Of a stretch of DNA of 6,467 bases, positions 1-6,467 are shown in pieces. Made by a program: the position numbers and the translations under genes. The notes below the pieces were generated by a model. It was not told the DNA's origin. It made no database searches and saw only the letters and a program-made list of their open reading frames with translations. The DNA comes from CAZGMJ01 sp964649005. Lineage in GTDB: Bacteria; Planctomycetota; Phycisphaerae; Sedimentisphaerales; Anaerobacaceae. The stretch spans positions 1 through 6,467 of the forward strand of contig CAZYMD010000242.1 of NCBI GenBank assembly GCA_964649005.1, written 5' to 3'. Within the stretch, counting starts at the first letter, position 1; every line of letters begins with the position of its first letter.

Positions 1-390
1 GGCAGCGCCTCCTTCTCCGAATGGGAAGAGTTTGGCAAGCTCTGTGGCCGCAAGTGGGTCATGGGAACATCAGGCCACAGCGCCCGCGGCGTCTTCGAAG
101 CAAAAATCGTTAACAAAGAACACCCCATCACAAAAGGCATGGCCAACTTCAAAGTCTTCGACGAGCTCTACTCGAAATTACAGGGCGACGAGAAGATCGA
201 AGTCCTCGTCTCAGCCTACTCCGATTTCAGCAAGAAGGAAGAGCCCCTCGTCTTCGCCCGCCCCTATGGCAAAGGCCGCTCCGTCCACAACGCCTTCGGC
301 CACGACTTCAAAGCCATCCTCCACCCCAGCGTGGCACAGCTTATCCGCCGCTCCGTAGAGTGGGCCGCAACAGGAAAAGTCGCCGAATAA
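1..390 (+). CDS. ThuA-like domain protein, C-terminal part (5' end outside window)
   Basis: The frame is open from base 1 and ends at TAA 388-390, giving 129 residues of a gene that begins to the left. The fragment matches the C-terminal half of the ThuA-like fold, a glutamine-amidotransferase-like domain named after Sinorhizobium trehalose-utilisation protein ThuA. Visible hallmarks are a GTSGHSARG segment (codons 22-30), the HPITKG motif (41-46), DELY (54-57), a strand with PLVFARPYGKGR (82-93), and the terminal HNAFGHD motif (96-102) followed by a helix ending RRSVEWAATGK. The ATG at 61 lies inside the domain and is not the start, because the residues before it continue the same fold. Planctomycete genomes carry many such proteins, often exported and linked to sugar metabolism. 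The biochemical function of most is unsettled, so neither substrate nor reaction can be given. A stem-loop 31 bases downstream probably ends its transcript. The domain call is secure; location and full length are unknown. Confidence 0.85.
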   Translation, partial: GSASFSEWEEFGKLCGRKWVMGTSGHSARGVFEAKIVNKEHPITKGMANFKVFDELYSKLQGDEKIEVLVSAYSDFSKKEEPLVFARPYGKGRSVHNAFGHDFKAILHPSVAQLIRRSVEWAATGKVAE

Positions 391-421
391 GCACAATACG
401 ACAATCTCTCAAATCAACAAT

Positions 422-460
422 TGGGGACAACCGCCCTCGTGGTGGCTGTCCCCATTTTCT
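422..460 (+). terminator. Probable rho-independent terminator of the ThuA-like gene (or REP-like palindrome)
   Basis: Bases 422-429 (TGGGGACA) pair perfectly with 447-454 (TGTCCCCA). After one A-C mismatch (430/446), bases 431-435 (CCGCC) pair with 441-445 (GGTGG) with one G-T wobble, closing a 5-base CTCGT loop. The sequence continues as ATTTTCTT, a short T tract. A 13-pair GC-rich stem followed by T residues, starting 31 bases after a stop codon, is the classic layout of an intrinsic terminator. The T tract is short and interrupted by C, and the stem is flanked by A/T on both sides, so it may also work on the other strand or be a copy of a dispersed palindromic repeat. Confidence 0.7.
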
Positions 461-662
461 TGCCTCTTTGCCGCCAGTCACTTCCACAGAGCCCCAATCT
501 ACTGGCACAACAGCAAGAGAGCCTATTTCTATAACTTTGATTCGAAATCCCCCCCGGCCGCCTCAACGGTTGCAATCCGAACAAAACCGTGATAAGAAGC
601 TACATGCAAACGACCCGTAGCTCTTTCCAACAACGATACACTATCAAGATCATCCAGAAAAA
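461..662. other. Intergenic region upstream of the beta-propeller gene
   Basis: No convincing gene is visible. Open frames crossing this stretch have no recognisable domain, and the longest runs out of the end of the ThuA-like gene in another frame. The promoter of the beta-propeller gene should lie here. Candidates are TTGCAA (570-575) with GATAAG (591-596, 15-base spacing) and an isolated TATAAC (530-535) lacking a -35 element at standard distance. Neither is good enough to call. No extracytoplasmic-function sigma signature, tRNA or riboswitch fold was recognised by eye. Confidence 0.5.
566..590. repeat. Short inverted repeat ACGGTT-N13-AACCGT
   Basis: A perfect 6-base inverted repeat, ACGGTT at 566-571 and AACCGT at 585-590, is separated by 13 bases and lies 85 bases ahead of the beta-propeller start. 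It overlaps the weak promoter candidate TTGCAA (570-575), so a role as a regulator binding site is conceivable. An inverted repeat this short is also expected by chance in a region of this size, and no known operator consensus was recognised. Confidence 0.25.
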
Positions 663-668
663 AGAGGT
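663..668 (+). promoter_or_regulatory. Ribosome binding site of the beta-propeller gene
   Basis: AGAGGT lies 7 bases ahead of ATG 676 and contains a GAGG Shine-Dalgarno core. It decides the start. The same frame stays open upstream to a GTG at 589, but that start has no comparable site and would put 29 polar residues in front of a clear signal peptide. Confidence 0.7.
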
Positions 669-675
669 AGTCTCT

Positions 676-1935
676 ATGTTCGCATCAAGCACCGGTATCC
701 GCAAATCGGCCCTAACAGTACTGATAATCAGCTTTTTCATAGCCGCCACCGCGCACACCGCCGCTACCGCCCCATCATGGCCCCAATTCCACGGGCCCAA
801 TCGCGATAACATCTCCACCGAAACAGGCCTCCTGAAAAGCTGGCCCGCCAACGGCCCCGAGCTGCTCTGGACAGCCAAAAACCTCGGCCACGGCTTCTCC
901 ACCGTCTCAATCGCCTCAGGCATGATCTACACAGCAGGCAACATCGACAAAGACACAATCATCACCGCCCTGAACGCCAATGGTGATATTCTATGGCAGG
1001 TCAAGAATGGCCCCGCCTGGACCAGAGACTACCCCGGCACACGCGGAACCCCCACAATCGACGCCGACCGCCTCTACCACCAAAGCCCGCTGGGCAATGT
1101 CATCTGCCTCAATGCCAAAACAGGAGAAGAAATCTGGCAGCTCGACCTGCTCGAAATATTCAAAAGCAAAAACTCCAAATGGGCCCTCTGCGAATCACCC
1201 ATAATCGATGGCGACCACGTCATCTATTGCCCGGGCGGTCCCCAAACATGCATGGTCGCACTGAACAAAATAACAGGCTCCGTAGTCTGGCAGGCCCCCA
1301 GCATTAATGAACTCGCTGGCTATGGCTCCCCTGTCCTCGCCAAGTATCAAGACCTGCGAATCATCATCACACTAACCGCCAAAAGCATCATAGGCGTCAA
1401 CGCCGACTCAGGCGAACTACTCTGGCAGGTTAAGCATGAGTCATACGCCGACGAAAACATCCTTATACCCATTTATCAAGATGGCCAGGTGTTTGTCAGC
1501 ACGCTAAAGGCTGGCTCGGTCAAATGGAAAATCAACGTCAACCAGGGCAAAGCATCCCTCGAAGAGTTGTGGCGCACGCAGGAAATGGACAACCACCATG
1601 GCGGTGTCGTCCTGCTCGACGGAAACCTCTATGGAACCAGCACCTTCCGCAACAGCAAACTCTGGATATGTCTCGATTGGGAGACCGGAGCCAAAAAGTA
1701 CATGGACAAGGGAGTTGGCAAAGGCTCGCTGACAGTCGCCGACCGAATGCTCTACACCCTCAGCGAAGATGGCCTGATGGGACTGCTCAAGCCCACCGAA
1801 ACCGGCCTCTCGCTCATCAGCTCATTCAATGTCCCTAAAGGAGGCGAAGGCAAATACTGGCCCCACCCGGTCGTCTGCGATGGCCGCCTTTATATCCGAC
1901 ACAGTGACTCCCTCTACGCATTCGCAATTCGCTAA
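676..1935 (+). CDS. Exported PQQ-binding-like beta-propeller repeat protein
   Basis: The 419-residue protein starts with a signal peptide: basic RK at 9-10, a hydrophobic core over about residues 11-25, and probable cleavage after an Ala-rich stretch near 30-32, so it should act in the periplasm or outside the cell. The mature part opens with WPQFHGPNRDN (35-45) and STETGLL (47-53), the usual entry motif of planctomycete and verrucomicrobial PQQ-like propellers. Repeats of the type 'hydrophobic-x-AxTGxxxW' mark propeller blades: ALNANGDILW (98-107), CLNAKTGEEIW (144-154), ALNKITGSVVW (195-205), GVNADSGELLW (240-250) and a degenerate CLDWETGAKKY (332-342). About 390 mature residues fit a seven- or eight-bladed propeller. 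It belongs to the PQQ_2/BamB-like superfamily. There is no haem CxxCH motif, no kinase or sulfatase domain, and no convincing quinoprotein dehydrogenase active site, so enzymatic activity is doubtful. A binding or scaffold role is as likely. Six cysteines (144, 172, 185, 192, 332, 401) could form disulfides. It ends 19 bases from the convergent pump gene. Confidence 0.9.
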   Translation: MFASSTGIRKSALTVLIISFFIAATAHTAATAPSWPQFHGPNRDNISTETGLLKSWPANGPELLWTAKNLGHGFSTVSIASGMIYTAGNIDKDTIITALNANGDILWQVKNGPAWTRDYPGTRGTPTIDADRLYHQSPLGNVICLNAKTGEEIWQLDLLEIFKSKNSKWALCESPIIDGDHVIYCPGGPQTCMVALNKITGSVVWQAPSINELAGYGSPVLAKYQDLRIIITLTAKSIIGVNADSGELLWQVKHESYADENILIPIYQDGQVFVSTLKAGSVKWKINVNQGKASLEELWRTQEMDNHHGGVVLLDGNLYGTSTFRNSKLWICLDWETGAKKYMDKGVGKGSLTVADRMLYTLSEDGLMGLLKPTETGLSLISSFNVPKGGEGKYWPHPVVCDGRLYIRHSDSLYAFAIR

Positions 1936-1942
1936 AACAGCT

Positions 1943-1958
1943 TGATTCAGTGATTCAG
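1943..1958. repeat. Tandem 8-base repeat at the convergent gene junction
   Basis: TGATTCAG occurs twice head to tail (1943-1950 and 1951-1958). The second copy contains the pump gene's stop codon (TGA on the minus strand, bases 1957-1955). A third TGATTC follows at 1963-1968. The two genes end only 19 bases apart, and no GC-rich stem-loop terminator is visible between them. The repeat is probably small-scale slippage without function. Confidence 0.45.
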
Positions 1959-4900
1959 GATGTGATTCTCTTCAGCCTCGAATATGCGCCTTGTGCATCG
2001 TCGATGAACATGTAAAGGCATGGAACGATGATCAGCGTAATCACCGTGGAAAATAGGATACCATAACCAAGCGATATCGCCATGGGGATCATAAAGCGGG
2101 CCTGCCGAGAAGTTTCGAAAATCATCGGTGACAACCCGCCATACGTCGTCAGAGTCGTGAGCATAATCGGCCTAAAACGCCGCACCCCAGCGCTGTGAAT
2201 AGCCTCATGAGCAGTAGCGCCCTCGCTTTTAACACGATTGGCGTAATCGATCAGAACAAGCGCATCGTTCACCACCACCCCGCACAACGCCACGATTCCC
2301 ATCATACTCATAATACTCAGCTCGTAACCCATCACAATATGGCCGATAACCGCGCCGACGATTCCAAAAGGAATAGCCACCATCACAATGATCGGCTGGG
2401 CATAGCTTTTGAACGGTATCGCCAGAAGAACAAAAATCGCCACAAGAGCAAGTATGAAGCCCTTGTACAAACTCCGCATGCTCTCGCTGAAATCAGCCTG
2501 CCGGCCCTCGTAACCGTATGACAAACCGGGGAAATCGCGTGCCAACTGAGGCAGTATCTCAGAGTTCAGCGTAGCCATCACCTGGCTCGTCTCGCTTATG
2601 GGATCGACGTCCGCCGTCACCGTCACCGTCCGCCGCCCGTTGCGCCGCGTAATCGTCGTATACGCCCGGCCACGCCTCACCTCCGCCACCTGCATCAAAG
2701 GCACATCCCTGCCCGAAGCCGTCCGAATCAGCAATTGCTCGATGTCGTATTCGCTTATACGCTGCTCCTTCGGCAAGCGCACCTTAACTTTAACCTCGTT
2801 GCGCCCGCGCTGCTGCCTTAGCGCCTCAGCCCCGTAAAAAGCATAACGCACCTGCCTCGCTATCTCGTACCCCGTCAAACCAAGGCTCTCGCCCTCAGGC
2901 TTGATCGCAAAGTTAAGCTGCTGCTTGCCTGGCGTGTACCCGTCGTCGATATCCTTCGTATTAGGGAACTGCGCCAGAATATCCGCCAAAGCGGCGCTCC
3001 CCTGATCGAGAATGTCGATATTGCGATGACTAAGCTCCACTGTCAAAGAGGCCCCTGAACCGGGCCCCCCGCGGTCCGACTCGAATCGCAGCGACTGCAA
3101 CCCGAGTATCTGCCCCGTGTTTTCACGCCACAGTTGTGTGACTTTAGCCGTACTAATCGGGCGCATGTCCGGATCAGTAAGATAGACAGTTACCTCGACC
3201 TTGTTCTCATCAATCAAAGCGAATACGCCTTCGGACAGTTTGTCACCGCCGTTTACTTTGATAACCTCATTGGCCGACTCGACCAGTCTGTCGCATACGC
3301 GCGAGGCCTTCTCGAAAGCGCTGCCGTAAGGAAGCATGGCCGTCACCACAGCCCGATCCGATTCGACGCGAGGCATCAGAATGATGCCGATCCGCCCCCC
3401 GAAAACATACCCCAGAACACTCAGCAGTAAAGTCAGCCCGATGGCCACTGTCACATAACGAAAACGAATACAAACATCCAAAAACGGACCGAACATATTC
3501 TCGATAAACCGTGAAAAATACCGGCTGAAAGCTTGCTGGCTGTGGTGAAGAAATGCCCTGATACCCTTCCTGTTCTCGCGCCGCGGATGAGCGAGGTGAG
3601 ATGGTAGAATGACCAGCGACTCGACCCACGAAATTGTGAAAACCGTAATGACAACCAGCGGAATCACCTTCCATATATTACCGATCACGCCAGGTATGAA
3701 ATACAGCGGCAGAAAAGCCACAATATTCGTCAAAATGCTGAAGCTCACCGGCATCGCCACATCGCGAGCGCCCTGAATCGCCGCCTTGGTGAATCCCATT
3801 CCGCGATTGCGATACTCATAAATATTCTCTCCCGCAACAATCGCATCGTCCACCACGATCCCCAGCGCAATAATAAATGCGAACATGGATATCATGTTGA
3901 TAGTGACATCCATCGCAGGCAGAAACAAAAACGCCCCCAGAAAGGACGTCGGAATACCCATGGTCACCCAGAACGCCAGCTTGAACTCCAAAAACAGACT
4001 AAGCAAAAGAAGCACTAATATAAGACCGTAAGCGGCATTCTTGAGAAGAAGCTCCAGACGCTGCCGATAGACGTCGGACCGATCGCGATTGATTACCCAG
4101 TTCACCCCAGGCGGCAGGTCCTTTTCGATATCCTTCATCGCCTCTCGAACCGCGTTGGACACCCCTATCGGCGTCTGCTTGCCAACCCGATATACGCCGA
4201 TCCCCGAGGCTCGATGCCCGTCGAAAGTCGCCAGCCGGTCCGTATCCTCGAAACCATCCTTCACTTTGGCAATGTCGCCCAACTGCAACATCGACCCCTC
4301 CGGAGTCGTCACGATGGGAATCCGGGAAAACTCGTTCGCCCAGTTCCGCCGCTCCTTCACTCTCAGAAGAATGTCCCCGCCCTTCGTTTCGATGAATCCG
4401 CCCGGTATCTCCACCGAAGTCCTGCTGATCTTTCTGGCGATCTGATCCAGCGTCAGACCGTACGTACGCAGCACCTCCAGAGACACCTCCGCGTGAATCT
4501 CGTACTTGCGCGTCCCTAACAGGTCGATCTGCGTGATCCGTGGATCTTGCAACAGTCGATCGCGCACCTGCTCGGTCAGTTCCCTGAGAATCCACTCGCT
4601 CACGTCACCGTAGAGCTGAATTTGTAAAACCTCGCGCCTGTGCACGACGAGATTGACCTGCGGCTCCTCCGCATCCTCCGGAAACGTCCGAATCCGGTCG
4701 ATCTCCTGCTTGATATCTTGATAGACCTTCTGATAGTCCGCGTCCTCGTAAAGCTCCGCCGTCACCGCCCCGGAACTCTCCGACGCCGTCGATGTCACTT
4801 CCTTGACCCCGTCCAGGCTCCGAATCCCCTCTTCGATAGACAAAATGATCCCCTGCTCCACCTCTTCCGGGCTCGATCCGGGATAAGGCACCCGAACAGT

Positions 4901-5074
4901 CACAATGTCCAGATCGAATTCGGGAAAAACCTCCTGCTTGATCTGTGTAATAATGAAGAGCCCACCGATGATAAAGGTAAGCATCATCAAATTAGGCGTC
5001 ACACGATTGTTTACGGCCCACGCAAAAAGACCTTTCGATTCGTCTGGCGGCAAATGGGGGACAGAATCCGTCAT
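1955..5074 (-). CDS. RND-family efflux transporter, inner-membrane permease (AcrB-like)
   Basis: The 1039-residue length is normal for AcrB/HAE-type RND pumps (AcrB has 1049). These proton-driven trimeric antiporters move substrates from the periplasm or inner membrane toward an outer-membrane channel. The fold is complete and duplicated: TM1 about 26-45, a first periplasmic loop about 46-344, TM2-TM6 about 345-488, TM7 about 540-558, a second loop about 559-869, and TM8-TM12 about 870-1018. After TM1 come the motifs EVFPEFDLDIVTV (48-60) and YPGSSPEEVEQ (64-74). TM4 contains GIVVDDAIVAGENIYEYR (405-422), with D409 and D410 aligning by eye to the proton-relay pair D407/D408 of AcrB. R966 and T973 correspond to AcrB R971 and T978, but the TM10 position of AcrB K940 is N936 in VVVNDALVLID (933-943), a pattern seen in a large subgroup of RND pumps. 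There is no His-rich or Met-rich heavy-metal signature, so small organic molecules are more likely substrates, but none can be named. The gene overlaps the adaptor gene by 4 bases. No frameshift or truncation is seen. Confidence 0.95.
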   Translation of the reverse strand: MTDSVPHLPPDESKGLFAWAVNNRVTPNLMMLTFIIGGLFIITQIKQEVFPEFDLDIVTVRVPYPGSSPEEVEQGIILSIEEGIRSLDGVKEVTSTASESSGAVTAELYEDADYQKVYQDIKQEIDRIRTFPEDAEEPQVNLVVHRREVLQIQLYGDVSEWILRELTEQVRDRLLQDPRITQIDLLGTRKYEIHAEVSLEVLRTYGLTLDQIARKISRTSVEIPGGFIETKGGDILLRVKERRNWANEFSRIPIVTTPEGSMLQLGDIAKVKDGFEDTDRLATFDGHRASGIGVYRVGKQTPIGVSNAVREAMKDIEKDLPPGVNWVINRDRSDVYRQRLELLLKNAAYGLILVLLLLSLFLEFKLAFWVTMGIPTSFLGAFLFLPAMDVTINMISMFAFIIALGIVVDDAIVAGENIYEYRNRGMGFTKAAIQGARDVAMPVSFSILTNIVAFLPLYFIPGVIGNIWKVIPLVVITVFTISWVESLVILPSHLAHPRRENRKGIRAFLHHSQQAFSRYFSRFIENMFGPFLDVCIRFRYVTVAIGLTLLLSVLGYVFGGRIGIILMPRVESDRAVVTAMLPYGSAFEKASRVCDRLVESANEVIKVNGGDKLSEGVFALIDENKVEVTVYLTDPDMRPISTAKVTQLWRENTGQILGLQSLRFESDRGGPGSGASLTVELSHRNIDILDQGSAALADILAQFPNTKDIDDGYTPGKQQLNFAIKPEGESLGLTGYEIARQVRYAFYGAEALRQQRGRNEVKVKVRLPKEQRISEYDIEQLLIRTASGRDVPLMQVAEVRRGRAYTTITRRNGRRTVTVTADVDPISETSQVMATLNSEILPQLARDFPGLSYGYEGRQADFSESMRSLYKGFILALVAIFVLLAIPFKSYAQPIIVMVAIPFGIVGAVIGHIVMGYELSIMSMMGIVALCGVVVNDALVLIDYANRVKSEGATAHEAIHSAGVRRFRPIMLTTLTTYGGLSPMIFETSRQARFMIPMAISLGYGILFSTVITLIIVPCLYMFIDDAQGAYSRLKRITS

Positions 5075-6375
5075 ATGTTCTTCTCCCCCTGTGCCGATAA
5101 ACCTGAATTCTGAGAACCTTCGCTTGTCGTCTCGCCCGATTCATCGTCGCGCAAACGAAGCGGCATACCCGGAACCGGCGCCCCCAGATCCGTCGTGAGA
5201 ACCCTGTCGCCCGCATCGATACCATTGGCGACCAGAACGTTATTCTCTCCCCTGAACACGATTTCGACGGGCCGAATGTCCAGCGTCTCATCCGCGGTCA
5301 TGACCCACACGTTGTCACCGTCGCGCAGCAACTGCCGGTCCAAAGACACCACCGACCGAATTGTTTTGCACTCGATCTCACCGCGAACGTAGGAGCCGAT
5401 CAATACACGAGGCGCCGATGCGTTCTCCTCAGTCAGTGACAGCGGGTCCTTTATGGAAATCAGCAGCCTCGCCATGCGCCCTTCCGTTTCCAGTTCCCCG
5501 GACAGCCGAATCACCCGTCCGATCCTGTACGCATCCTCTCCCCAGACCAATGTATTGTAAATCCGCACCGTCGAACCGGTCGCGCCGTCGCGAGGCGGGA
5601 TTAAAATCCACTGCAAATCGGCGACCGAAACAGCTAACTCGCACCAGTATTCGTCCGTCCCCGTCAGAGTCGCTAAAGTCGATGCAGATGTCACCATCGC
5701 TCCGAGATCGACGCTCTTGCTCTTCACCACCGCGTTGAACGGCGCAACTACAGCAGTGCGTTTAAGATCGAGCCTTGCTTGTTCCAGGCGGGCCCGCGCC
5801 GCATCCACCGCCGCCTCCGCCGATACAAGCTGAGGTTGCCGCAGCACAAGCTCCCGGTCGTTCTCAACGATCTCCTCGCCTAACAACTCGTACTCCTGCC
5901 TGGCAACCGACTGGCTGCCCTGTTCGAGCCTCAAATCCTTTTGAACCTTTGCCAAATCCCCATCGCGTTGCCTTACAATCAGCTTATAATCTTCAGACTC
6001 AATTTCCAAAACCGTCTGACCGGCCCGAAACAATCCTCCGGGCATCACTTCCGGACTAATCTGAAGCACCTTACCCGATACTTGAGGCTTCAGAACCACT
6101 TCACGGGCCGCAATGATCGAACCGTACGCATGAACCTTCAGCGGCACATCAACACGCTCCACCTCGATCACCTCAACCGGTCGCGCCTGCCGTGCCGGAG
6201 GCCGACGCTGCGCCTTAGGCTTCGTCTGCAAAAGGTGAACCGCATAAAAAGCCCCGGCCGTCACGATCGCAACCGGTAGAAAGACCCTCAAGATCAGAAC
6301 CAGCAACCACCCCAGCACCGAGCGATCCGCCTTTGGCGGACCACCCGAAGCCTCTATACCTTTGTTCTCTTCCAT
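5071..6375 (-). CDS. RND efflux periplasmic adaptor (membrane fusion protein, HlyD/AcrA family)
   Basis: This 434-residue protein should link the inner-membrane pump encoded directly downstream to an outer-membrane channel. After a short polar cytoplasmic start comes one hydrophobic segment (about 20-49) without a lipobox cysteine, so it is anchored by a transmembrane helix, unlike the lipoprotein AcrA. A proline- and arginine-rich linker (52-66) leads into the first half of the lipoyl (barrel-sandwich) domain (about 84-127, with VLKPQVSGKVLQISPEV at 94-110). A charged helical hairpin follows (about 128-204, likely coiled coil). The second lipoyl half is marked by RTAVVAPFNAVV (206-217) and DLGAMVTS (223-230), matching the family's 'xVxAPFxGxV' signature. 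A beta-barrel domain (about 240-335) and a membrane-proximal domain (about 336-407) complete the adaptor. The last 27 residues are polar, rich in Ser, Glu and Gly, and probably disordered. The start ATG is supported by AAGGA 10 bases upstream. It is first in the visible operon, and its stop overlaps the pump start. Substrate is unknown. Confidence 0.93.
   Translation of the reverse strand: MEENKGIEASGGPPKADRSVLGWLLVLILRVFLPVAIVTAGAFYAVHLLQTKPKAQRRPPARQARPVEVIEVERVDVPLKVHAYGSIIAAREVVLKPQVSGKVLQISPEVMPGGLFRAGQTVLEIESEDYKLIVRQRDGDLAKVQKDLRLEQGSQSVARQEYELLGEEIVENDRELVLRQPQLVSAEAAVDAARARLEQARLDLKRTAVVAPFNAVVKSKSVDLGAMVTSASTLATLTGTDEYWCELAVSVADLQWILIPPRDGATGSTVRIYNTLVWGEDAYRIGRVIRLSGELETEGRMARLLISIKDPLSLTEENASAPRVLIGSYVRGEIECKTIRSVVSLDRQLLRDGDNVWVMTADETLDIRPVEIVFRGENNVLVANGIDAGDRVLTTDLGAPVPGMPLRLRDDESGETTSEGSQNSGLSAQGEKNI
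5083..5090 (-). promoter_or_regulatory. Ribosome binding site of the RND permease
   Basis: On the minus strand AGGGGGAG precedes the permease ATG (5074-5072) by 8 bases and lies inside the last codons of the adaptor gene. With the ATGA overlap at 5074-5071 (permease start, adaptor stop) it supports both the chosen start and translational coupling of adaptor and pump. Confidence 0.75.
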
Positions 6376-6385
6376 CGGACACTAA

Positions 6386-6390
6386 TCCTT
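6386..6390 (-). promoter_or_regulatory. Ribosome binding site of the adaptor gene
   Basis: The minus strand carries AAGGA 10 bases before the adaptor ATG (6375-6373). The spacing is at the long end of the normal range, but no other in-frame start further downstream fits better, because the next part of the protein is the membrane anchor. Confidence 0.55.
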
Positions 6391-6441
6391 ATCATCAATC
6401 ACGTAACATGAACCTTCTGCTTTCCCTGCATACTCGGAAAC

Positions 6442-6467
6442 CTATTTCTCCTCACCCTTATCCTCCG
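6442..6467 (-). CDS. Possible last codons of an upstream minus-strand gene (very tentative)
   Basis: Reading leftward from the window edge, one minus-strand frame gives EDKGEEK and then TAG at 6444-6442. A charged tail of this kind is common at protein C-termini, and the 66-base gap to the adaptor start would suit an operon partner such as an outer-membrane TolC-like channel or a regulator, which often precede adaptor-pump pairs. A second frame stays open further, to TGA at 6401-6399, but its translation is strongly basic and looks less natural. With only 26 bases visible, neither can be confirmed. The rest of 6376-6441 shows no clear promoter hexamers. Confidence 0.2.

Noticed and set aside
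529..535. TATAAC as a -10 promoter element
   Set aside because: No reasonable -35 hexamer lies 16-18 bases upstream. The nearest TTGACA-like sequence (CTGGCA, 502-507) is 22 bases away.
360..620. Plus-strand open frame running out of the end of the ThuA-like gene
   Set aside because: It overlaps the real gene, then crosses the stem-loop and intergenic sequence. The product is low-complexity, rich in Pro, Arg and Thr, with no recognisable domain.
589..675. N-terminal extension of the beta-propeller gene from an in-frame GTG at 589
   Set aside because: It would add 29 mostly polar residues before a clear signal peptide and lacks a good ribosome binding site. ATG 676 has AGAGGT 7 bases upstream.
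3999..4595. Minus-strand 198-residue open frame inside the pump gene
   Set aside because: It lies in an alternative frame of the well-supported RND permease. Its translation is rich in Arg, Gly, Ser and Asp, typical of a frame-shifted shadow.
5051..5068. A second GGGGACA-like sequence resembling one arm of the 422-454 palindrome
   Set aside because: It lies in the N-terminal codons of the pump (DSVPHLPP), lacks the partner arm, and differs by an extra G, so a coincidental match is the simplest explanation.
4640..5113. Plus-strand 157-residue open frame opposite the start of the pump gene
   Set aside because: It is antisense to the conserved TM1 and porter region of the pump, has no recognisable domain, and its Leu/Arg-rich composition is explained by the codons of the opposite strand.
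5775..6059. Plus-strand open frame with a run of prolines opposite the adaptor gene
   Set aside because: The proline run is the complement of the Ala/Glu-rich coiled-coil codons of the adaptor. No independent support for a gene.

Overview
The window reads as ordinary chromosomal DNA from a Gram-negative bacterium, most likely a member of the Planctomycetota. This rests on three things: a ThuA-like domain gene beside a secreted PQQ-type beta-propeller gene opening with a WPQFHGPNRDN motif (a combination very common in planctomycetes and related PVC bacteria), an envelope-spanning RND efflux system that implies two membranes, and moderate GC with strong C preference at third codon positions. 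The phylum call is an inference. No rRNA, tRNA or marker gene is present to confirm it.

Layout from left to right: (1) bases 1-390, plus strand, hold the C-terminal 129 codons of a ThuA-like protein cut by the window edge. (2) Bases 391-675 are intergenic. They hold a strong stem-loop followed by T-rich sequence (422-460), probably the ThuA gene's terminator, a weak inverted repeat (566-590), and the ribosome binding site of the next gene. (3) Bases 676-1935, plus strand, encode a 419-residue exported PQQ-like beta-propeller protein. (4) A 19-base convergent junction follows, next to a tandem 8-base repeat. (5) Bases 1955-6375, minus strand, form a two-gene operon: a periplasmic adaptor (434 aa, transcribed first) and an RND inner-membrane pump (1039 aa). 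The two overlap by 4 bases (ATGA), so translation is probably coupled. (6) Bases 6376-6467 are the operon leader, possibly with the last codons of a further upstream minus-strand gene.

The adaptor and pump would form the inner-membrane and periplasmic parts of a tripartite drug or metabolite exporter. The outer-membrane TolC-type channel and any regulator are not in the window, although either could lie just beyond the right edge. The two plus-strand genes are unrelated to the pump and appear to be separate transcription units.

I found no CRISPR array, insertion sequence, phage gene, RNA gene or convincing sign of a novel system. The points most worth a second look are the long imperfect palindrome at 422-454, which could be a dispersed REP-like repeat as well as a terminator, and the substitution in the pump's TM10 at the position occupied by the proton-relay lysine of AcrB.
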